Positions 23,182 to 27,529 of a stretch of 27,529 nt of DNA are shown one piece after another (position 1 is the stretch's first letter; each line of letters starts with the position of its first letter). The stretch comes from a virus. Location of the stretch: the IMG/VR virus record IMGVR_UViG_3300033143_003041, positions 1-27,529 of that record; one strand, given 5' to 3'. The notes beneath the pieces are model-generated. The model saw only the letters and a program-made list of their open reading frames with translations. It ran no database searches and was not told the origin of the DNA. Both the position numbers and the translations under genes were made by a program.

Positions 23182-23405
23182 TATTTATTTTCTAAGCATT
23201 CGCAATTTATAATTTGGTCCTGAAAAATCTTTTCTGGAAATGGCGACCCCTCTAACCATATTTCTATAAACCCCGTAATGTTCCCGATGGTGGTTTTTTG
23301 CATAACCCCATAATTGCCTTTGTGGCCGTCGCTAAAATATTGTATTTTATGCCCAATATGAGATTCTATTTTTTTTCGCGTTTCGGATTTAGTCATTTTT
23401 GCCAT
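23181..23405 (-). CDS. Small unknown protein
   Basis: 74 residues, basic helical start (KSETRKKIESHIGHKIQYF) then a beta hairpin (YGVMQKTTIGNITGFIEIWL). Not recognised. Its ribosome binding site is GGAG (23413-23416), one of the very few GGAG motifs in the window, with 7-base spacing. It forms a two-gene unit with the gene at 23408-23677 and ends at the bidirectional terminator. Confidence 0.6.
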   Translation of the reverse strand: MAKMTKSETRKKIESHIGHKIQYFSDGHKGNYGVMQKTTIGNITGFIEIWLEGSPFPEKIFQDQIINCECLENK

Positions 23406-23407
23406 TT

Positions 23408-23677
23408 TTATTCTCCATAATAAATTATAAATTCGCGGGGCATGTTTTTATACCTTTTACACTTGCCTAACAAATAGTCGATAAGATCAATTTTCGCCAA
23501 TATTTCTAGATAATATTTGTCAAAATCTTGGTCGTCGATTATTACGGATTGGTCCATATATTTTTTTTTAGTGGAAACGTCGACTTGCCAACCTGGAATA
23601 CATTTAAGCGACTCACGCAATTGCGTCCTCATAGTTATGAGTTCGCGCGACCTTAATAATTTGGGACTATTTGCCAT
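23408..23677 (-). CDS. Small unknown protein, helical
   Basis: 89 residues, not recognised. A basic start (ANSPKLLRSRELITMRTQL) is followed by a compact CIPGWQVDVS segment and a long helix (FDKYYLEILAKIDLIDYLLG). It is the first gene of the small minus-strand unit; a terminator-like hairpin sits just upstream in its leader at 23692-23716, which could attenuate its expression. The ribosome binding site is weak. Confidence 0.55.
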   Translation of the reverse strand: MANSPKLLRSRELITMRTQLRESLKCIPGWQVDVSTKKKYMDQSVIIDDQDFDKYYLEILAKIDLIDYLLGKCKRYKNMPREFIIYYGE

Positions 23678-23691
23678 GTCTACTTAAATGC

Positions 23692-23716
23692 AAAAAGCGG
23701 GCCGAATAGCCCGCTT
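23692..23716 (-). terminator. Terminator/attenuator in the leader of the minus-strand unit
   Basis: AAGCGGGC-CGAATA-GCCCGCTT (23695-23716) is a perfect 8-base-pair stem and, read leftwards, is followed by five T. It lies about 15 bases upstream of the minus-strand gene start, so it acts inside that leader rather than after a gene. Confidence 0.75.
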
Positions 23717-23832
23717 GAATATCAATGGTTTAAATAGAAAAAGTGTCTAAAGTTTAGTCGGTTATTTGTTTATTATAGGTCCCTTAAAAATGCTATAATG
23801 ACCCAAACGGTAACAATTAACCAAGGGTAAAA
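23717..23832. promoter_or_regulatory. Divergent promoter region
   Basis: This gap separates divergent genes. A perfect -10 TATAAT lies at 23794-23799 on +, 33 bases before the ATG, though a matching -35 is weak. On the minus strand TATAAT occurs at 23773-23778. No strong operator palindrome is apparent. Confidence 0.5.
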
Positions 23833-24141
23833 ATGGACACCATCGCAAAATTGAGGGCCAGGAAATCGAGAATCGAGCAACCTGGTTACGGTTGGGTTAT
23901 TACGGCGGACGTTTTGGACGGGCCAGAATCTCGCGAGGTTGGAATGCTGGGCCCGCGCGGACTAAAATTCTCAAAGGATGAAATTATTTCAAAGGGCAAA
24001 AAATTCGAAATGTTCGACGACGACGGCGAGCTATATTACGAGGGTTATTTATTGGGCGGAACTGGCCTAGAACCATTAGACGATTTCGGAATGCCTAACG
24101 CCGGTTGCACTGAAATAAAAATAAATGGGGAATCGGTTTAG
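23833..24141 (+). CDS. Conserved unknown protein of mobile elements
   Basis: 102 residues. The core, GYGWVITADVLDGPESREVG, then MLGPRG, FEMFDDDGELYYEGYLLG and PLDDFGMPNAGCTEI, is a pattern I recognise from hypothetical proteins of phages and plasmids, but no function is known to me. AAGGG at 23823-23827 is the ribosome binding site. It is a single-gene transcript, with its own promoter region and terminator, in the middle of minus-strand genes; this isolation suggests an independently regulated accessory gene. Confidence 0.62.
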   Translation: MDTIAKLRARKSRIEQPGYGWVITADVLDGPESREVGMLGPRGLKFSKDEIISKGKKFEMFDDDGELYYEGYLLGGTGLEPLDDFGMPNAGCTEIKINGESV

Positions 24142-24167
24142 TTTTTATAAAAATTAACAAATAAATT

Positions 24168-24192
24168 AGGCCGGTTTAATCCGGCCTTTTTT
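24168..24192. terminator. Rho-independent terminator between convergent genes
   Basis: AGGCCGG-TTTAAT-CCGGCCT is followed by TTTTTATT on +, 27 bases after the stop at 24141. The A-rich left flank may also make it work for the minus-strand operon ending at 24191. Confidence 0.88.
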
Positions 24193-24583
24193 ATTTCGGC
24201 AACGTCCCAAAAAAACCGCCCTCGGTGTCCGTTTTTGTCATTAACCCCAATTCAATACTCGATTGCAACATTATGTTTTCGTCGATTTGACTCATTAATT
24301 TACGGCGATAAATTTCTATTTGCTTGGCGGTTAAGGCGCTAGTCGCATCTTTAGTGTCGAGGTCCTTATTGAACCGATCAACAAACCCCTGGATTCGTTC
24401 CGCTTGTTTTGCGATGGTTTCTTTTAAATAGGTATTATCGTCCGTTAAATCATTGCTCGCGGAACTGATTTTAATAAATTTTTCCTCGGCCTCATGGGTT
24501 AATTTTTGGCCATCAATAATTTTCTGGGCCAGTTCCTTACTAGTAAATTGTTTAACTAAATTTTCGATTTGTTTTTTGCTCAT
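24191..24583 (-). CDS. Coiled-coil unknown protein
   Basis: 130 residues, not recognised. Predominantly helical and charged (KKQIENLVKQFTSKELAQKI, LKETIAKQAERIQGFVDRF), with a Gly/Phe-rich end (GGFFGTLPK). It is the last gene of the minus-strand operon and overlaps the DUF3820-like gene by 4 bases (ATGA). A coiled coil suggests a scaffold or partner protein. Confidence 0.55.
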   Translation of the reverse strand: MSKKQIENLVKQFTSKELAQKIIDGQKLTHEAEEKFIKISSASNDLTDDNTYLKETIAKQAERIQGFVDRFNKDLDTKDATSALTAKQIEIYRRKLMSQIDENIMLQSSIELGLMTKTDTEGGFFGTLPK

Positions 24584-24783
24584 TTTTTTGCCTCTAACGC
24601 CGTTTCAATCGCCGTTCTTAAATAATCGTTAACAGTTATTAAGTCTTTAAACCAATCTAAATAGTTAGGGTCAACCGCTAAAATATCGCCGACCGATTCG
24701 CCCTTATATTTGCCAAACGGTAAAATTGCGTCGAACGCCCATTTGGGCGGTTTGCCTAATATTTTTCTAATTATGTCGTTCAT
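24580..24783 (-). CDS. DUF3820-like / ExoX C-terminal-like protein
   Basis: 67 residues. The signature LPFGKYKGESVGDILAVDP, then NYLDWF, matches DUF3820 and the C-terminal extension of exonuclease X-like proteins, where the FGKYKG loop is thought to bind nucleic acid. It overlaps its neighbours by 4 bases on both sides. As a stand-alone domain it may adapt a nuclease or helicase; the Pif1-like helicase is two genes upstream. Confidence 0.7.
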   Translation of the reverse strand: MNDIIRKILGKPPKWAFDAILPFGKYKGESVGDILAVDPNYLDWFKDLITVNDYLRTAIETALEAKK

Positions 24784-25118
24784 TTTAATTGGCCCCTGGC
24801 CCAGCGTTTGAATTGTCGCCGGGGAATAGTTTGTTTATGGTTTTGTTTTTTGTATAAAATTTTACCGTGAATACGTTTTTCAATTTCCGACAAGTCGTCA
24901 ATATAAACGCCGCTAATGTTGTATCCGTCGGGAATCAAAACCGAATTACCGAAAAGCATTTTAGAATAAACCCTAGATTCAAAACGTCGACCGGGGCAAC
25001 GGGGTGTCGGGGTAATTATGCGTTCACTATTTTTTATTAGCTTAATCATTTCGATTTGGTATGGTCTTAATTTTTCGCCACTAACAAAATGCTCGCCCCT
25101 AATTATTTTATTTCCCAT
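24780..25118 (-). CDS. Unknown protein with helicase-like PYQ motif
   Basis: 112 residues. Residues 17-27, LRPYQIEMIKL, look like the Q-motif/first helix of SF2 helicases, but no Walker A follows: the equivalent place reads TPTPRCPGRRF. The C-terminus is basic (KKQNHKQTIPRRQFKRWARG). A related string, LYPYQTEAIKL, ends the XRE repressor protein two genes upstream. It may be a remnant or a helicase-interaction protein. It overlaps the Pif1-like gene by 11 bases. Confidence 0.55.
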   Translation of the reverse strand: MGNKIIRGEHFVSGEKLRPYQIEMIKLIKNSERIITPTPRCPGRRFESRVYSKMLFGNSVLIPDGYNISGVYIDDLSEIEKRIHGKILYKKQNHKQTIPRRQFKRWARGQLK

Positions 25119-26457
25119 TATTCAACCCCATATAAAAATCGTATGCCGCCGGGTCCGTCATAACCTTGGCAATTGACCAATTCTTAACAATCAATCCCTC
25201 GTATTTCCTGGCCCTGCTTAATGCAACATAGGCCTGGCCCGACATAAAAACGTTGCGAAAATCAACCTCTAGGTAATCCAGCGACATACCTTGCGATTTA
25301 TGAATTGTAATTGCATAGGCCAGTTTAACCGGGTATTGCTCAAACGACGCTAACAGTTCAACAATAACCTCGCCCGTTACCTCGCTAACTTTTCGTTTCT
25401 CGTTTTTCCAAGTATGTTTGGGAACGTAAACAATGGCCTCGGGTTCGAAAATCTTAACCTTCATACAACTAGCGGTTTCCATTATCCGGGTTCCGTCGGT
25501 TTCAAAACCAACGCAAATTTCGGCGTTCTCTAGACCCAAATACTCGCCCATGGAACCATTAATATATTCGTCGCTGGAATCGTTTTTAAGGGTCATTACT
25601 TGCGCCCCAACCTTAATACTCAACATTTGCAGGGCCGGACAATCCTTTATAATGGTTTCAATATGCTTTTCCGATATTCCGTCAACCTTAGCGGCGTAAC
25701 CCTCGGCGACCGAATCAATATTTCTAAGCATTTTAGAGTTCCAACGATTCGATTCGTCATTAGTGCTAACCAATTTAATCGGTTCGACACCCTTGGGCAT
25801 TACGTTATGCCTAGTTGCATAAATGTAATTAGAAACCCGTTGTTCCATTTCCGGGGTCATGGCCTTGCGACCCGCTCGAATCCAGTTCAAACAGTTACTA
25901 AAATCCTTGTCCGTTTGGCGTTTTACCTCGGTCAAATTTATTATTGTAAAATTTAAGGCCGTCCATACGGGTGATTGAAATGCCCAAAACTCGGGCAAAT
26001 TGTCGGTCCTTTTAACGACCGGGGGCAATTGCATAAAGTCGCCCGCAAAAACGATTTGTTTGCCGCCAAATGGCAATTCCGGTTTGTCCATAACGTACTT
26101 AAAAAGCGCGTCGAGCAAACCTAAAACATCGGAACGCAGCATTGAAACCTCGTCAATAAACAAAATGTCGCAATCCTCAATATCGTAAATGGTTTGAGTT
26201 CTAAATTTTCGAGACTTGGTTATAAATTTAAGTTGATCGACATGGTTATTGATGCCAATTCCGGTAAATTTATGAATCGTTTGACCGTTAACGTGTAATG
26301 AGGCCAGGCCAGTCAACGCAGTTCGGACAATTAACTTGTCCTCGAATGCCTCGACGATTTTGTTTTGTAGGAACGTCTTACCAGTTCCCGCGCCGCCGGT
26401 GATTAGTACGTTGTCGCCCGCTTTAATGGCCTCAATTATTTTAGTTTCATTGTCCAT
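25108..26457 (-). CDS. Pif1-like SF1B helicase
   Basis: 449 residues. Walker A GGAGTGKT (21-28), motif Ia TALTGLASLHVNGQTIHKF, Walker B ILFIDEVSML (98-107), motif III FAGDFMQLPPV (137-147), motif IV-like NLTEVKRQ, and late motifs YAITIHKSQGMSLDYLEVDF and YVALSRAR are all typical of Pif1/RecD2-type 5'-3' helicases. It should unwind forks, R-loops or structured DNA during phage replication. It is the largest gene of the minus-strand operon. The length is normal for phage Pif1 members and no insert is evident. Confidence 0.9.
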   Translation of the reverse strand: MDNETKIIEAIKAGDNVLITGGAGTGKTFLQNKIVEAFEDKLIVRTALTGLASLHVNGQTIHKFTGIGINNHVDQLKFITKSRKFRTQTIYDIEDCDILFIDEVSMLRSDVLGLLDALFKYVMDKPELPFGGKQIVFAGDFMQLPPVVKRTDNLPEFWAFQSPVWTALNFTIINLTEVKRQTDKDFSNCLNWIRAGRKAMTPEMEQRVSNYIYATRHNVMPKGVEPIKLVSTNDESNRWNSKMLRNIDSVAEGYAAKVDGISEKHIETIIKDCPALQMLSIKVGAQVMTLKNDSSDEYINGSMGEYLGLENAEICVGFETDGTRIMETASCMKVKIFEPEAIVYVPKHTWKNEKRKVSEVTGEVIVELLASFEQYPVKLAYAITIHKSQGMSLDYLEVDFRNVFMSGQAYVALSRARKYEGLIVKNWSIAKVMTDPAAYDFYMGLNNGK

Positions 26458-26689
26458 AGTTAATGGCCTTTAGTATTTCGTGAACCGTTAAATTAGAGTG
26501 TGAATTTTTTATTAAATCAACCAAGCTTGTTGATTGGTCAAAACTTAAACCGTATAAAATGCACGCCTTTATTTCCTGTAATTGGTTAAAAGAATAAAGA
26601 CTAGTTAACCCAATTACAGCCGAGAGGTTATAAGTTGTTATGGTTGACAATTCTTTTATCATTGATTTGCGTCGCTCTATTTCTGACAT
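26447..26689 (-). CDS. Small unknown helical protein
   Basis: 80 residues, not recognised; helical throughout (MIKELSTITTYNLSAVIGL, NQLQEIKACILYGLSF). It overlaps the helicase by 11 bases and the repressor stop by 1 (TAATG), so it is translated together with them. It could be a partner of the repressor or helicase. Confidence 0.55.
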   Translation of the reverse strand: MSEIERRKSMIKELSTITTYNLSAVIGLTSLYSFNQLQEIKACILYGLSFDQSTSLVDLIKNSHSNLTVHEILKAINYGQ

Positions 26690-27021
26690 TAGAAAACACC
26701 ATTAAAGGAACTGCGTTCCTTATTTAGTTTGATTGCCTCGGTTTGGTAGGGGTATAAAACCATAGTTTTCACTTCATTAGAATAATTGATTTCAAAATCC
26801 TTGACGGCGGCGTTGATTATTTCTTGTTGTTGAATGCCTAGTTTTTTAGCGGCCGCCGCAACTCGCTCGGGCGGAATGCTACATATACCCCGCTCGATAT
26901 TTGAAACGAATTGACCATTTTTATAACCTAAATGTTTGGCCAAATCGTTTTGGGAAATAGTTGTTACTTGTCTCGCTAGGCGAATCACCTTAGCGACATT
27001 GTCGAATTTTTTTGTTTCCAT
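26689..27021 (-). CDS. XRE-family repressor-like protein
   Basis: 110 residues from the ATG at 27021; the frame stays open upstream to 27153, but that part overlaps a small membrane gene and does not look like a protein domain. The N-terminal 65 residues are an XRE helix-turn-helix: VIRLARQVTTISQNDLAKHL, GYKNGQFVSNIERG, then SIPPERVAAAAKKLGI. This is the CI/Cro-like fold. The C-terminal 35 residues are short for a CI oligomerisation domain and end with LYPYQTEAIKLNK, a helicase-like string. It leads the helicase operon and may control the lysis/lysogeny or early/late decision. Confidence 0.8.
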   Translation of the reverse strand: METKKFDNVAKVIRLARQVTTISQNDLAKHLGYKNGQFVSNIERGICSIPPERVAAAAKKLGIQQQEIINAAVKDFEINYSNEVKTMVLYPYQTEAIKLNKERSSFNGVF

Positions 27022-27053
27022 TTTTACCGAATCCTTTATGTTAACCGTTTTTT

Positions 27054-27194
27054 TTATAATACAAAATGCAATATTGTTAAATTTATAATACTGATAATTA
27101 AACCGAAAATTATTCCGCCAACCGCGCCGCTTTGAGGTAGCCAAAATTGCCAATACTTAGCGGGTTTTTTACACCATTTATTAATTATTTCCAT
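27054..27194 (-). CDS. Tiny single-span membrane protein
   Basis: 46 residues. GAGG lies 6 bases upstream of the ATG at 27194. A basic/aromatic start (NKWCKKPAKYWQFW) is followed by one hydrophobic span (GGIIFGLIISIINLTILHFV). It overlaps the preceding minus-strand gene by 14 bases. Function unknown; a holin-like or inhibitory peptide is possible. Confidence 0.6.
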   Translation of the reverse strand: MEIINKWCKKPAKYWQFWLPQSGAVGGIIFGLIISIINLTILHFVL

Positions 27195-27453
27195 TTTTAA
27201 CCTCACGAATCGCGCTTTTTACCATACCAATATGGCCCGACATTTGTTTAGTTGTTACGCTACCTGATAAGGATTTTAGGCCTAGTTTTTTAGCGGCAAC
27301 CCTATAATCCTTTAACCCGACTAGTTCGGCATAAACACCGAGCAAACGATTTAAGTTGTCTTGTAATGGGTCCTTAGTTCTAAAACTGTTTTTAGATTTT
27401 TTGGTTTTTTTTTGAATACTGGCATGAGTATTATTTCTAGTTAAGCGTGTCAT
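27181..27453 (-). CDS. Small basic unknown protein
   Basis: 90 residues from the ATG at 27453, selected because GGGGG lies 6-7 bases upstream, in preference to the TTG at 27465. The N-terminal 35 residues are basic and low-complexity (KKTKKSKNSFRTKD); the rest is helical (NLNRLLGVYAELVGL, KQMSGHIGMVKSAIREV). It may bind nucleic acid, on charge alone. It forms part of the same overlapping operon. Confidence 0.55.
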   Translation of the reverse strand: MTRLTRNNTHASIQKKTKKSKNSFRTKDPLQDNLNRLLGVYAELVGLKDYRVAAKKLGLKSLSGSVTTKQMSGHIGMVKSAIREVKNGNN

Positions 27454-27529
27454 TATTGCCCCCAAGTCAAATTTAAGTAATATCCCGCTAAAAAAGCGAC
27501 AAAAAATAAACCCGCTATTCCAACAACTA
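27453..27529 (-). CDS. Membrane peptide, 3' end only
   Basis: Only the last 25 codons are in the window. They encode GIAGLFFVAFLAGYYLNLTW, a hydrophobic span with an aromatic end; the TAA overlaps the next ATG (TAATG). The start lies beyond the right edge. Function unknown. Confidence 0.5.
   Translation of the reverse strand, partial: VVGIAGLFFVAFLAGYYLNLTWGQ

Noticed and set aside
27022-27153. 44-residue N-terminal extension of the repressor-like protein
   Set aside because: It overlaps the 27054-27194 membrane gene and lacks any domain character; the ATG at 27021 begins the normal XRE fold.
1-27529. tRNA genes or a diversity-generating retroelement
   Set aside because: Every gap was too short for a tRNA with recognisable arms, and no reverse transcriptase or template/variable repeat pair was seen.

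Overview
The window is part of the genome of a tailed bacteriophage with a contractile tail, or of the equivalent prophage. The evidence is a baseplate cassette of hub, Gp138-type spike, gp25-type wedge, J-type wedge and a DUF2612 protein, followed by fibre-like genes, a lysis cluster, and recombination and replication modules. It is AT-rich (about 60% by eye) and densely packed, with many ATGA or TAATG stop/start overlaps. The host is probably Gram-negative: several products carry Sec signal peptides or lipoboxes. I could not fix the genus. Capsid, terminase and integrase genes are not in the window; an XRE-type repressor leaves temperate growth possible.

Layout. 1-3826 (+): baseplate genes, with one short signal-peptide protein inserted. 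3851-6347 (+): two fibre-like genes, the second with a signal peptide and repeated four-cysteine modules. 6347-8641 (+): lysis cluster with a secreted Cys-rich protein, a holin-like protein, two small proteins, a Cys-rich lipoprotein and a CHAP/NlpC-like endolysin. 8652-10079 (+): large adhesin-like protein. 10080-11570 (-): YqaJ-type exonuclease, convergent with no gap. 11664-13662 (+): Cro-like regulator, Sak4-like ATPase, and an SSB-like protein with a Q/N-rich tail, closed by a strong terminator. 13734-18850 (+): DnaQ-like exonuclease, C5 DNA methyltransferase, DUF550 nucleotide pyrophosphohydrolase, SF2 helicase, VRR-NUC-like nuclease, tiny genes and a lipoprotein. 18940-23071 (+): Toprim primase-helicase, CsrA-like protein, HNH endonuclease and two unknown genes. 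23181-23677 (-): two unknown genes. 23833-24141 (+): one unknown gene. 24191-27529 (-): an overlapping operon with an XRE repressor, a Pif1-like helicase, a DUF3820-like protein and small membrane proteins. Rho-independent terminators separate most convergent blocks.

How the genes fit together. YqaJ exonuclease, Sak4 and SSB form a single-strand-annealing recombination set. The primase-helicase, SF2 helicase, Pif1-like helicase, VRR-NUC and DnaQ-like nuclease serve replication and processing. The methyltransferase and the nucleotide pyrophosphohydrolase probably adapt phage DNA and nucleotide pools.

The most unusual signals are: (1) near-complete absence of GAAG/CTTC and GGAG/CTCC on both strands, which dictates Glu codon choice and is matched by GAGG-type ribosome binding sites; (2) a phage-encoded CsrA-like protein; (3) a prion-like Q/N-rich tail on the SSB; (4) a fibre-like protein that looks exported and disulfide-bonded. 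Counts quoted here were made by eye.
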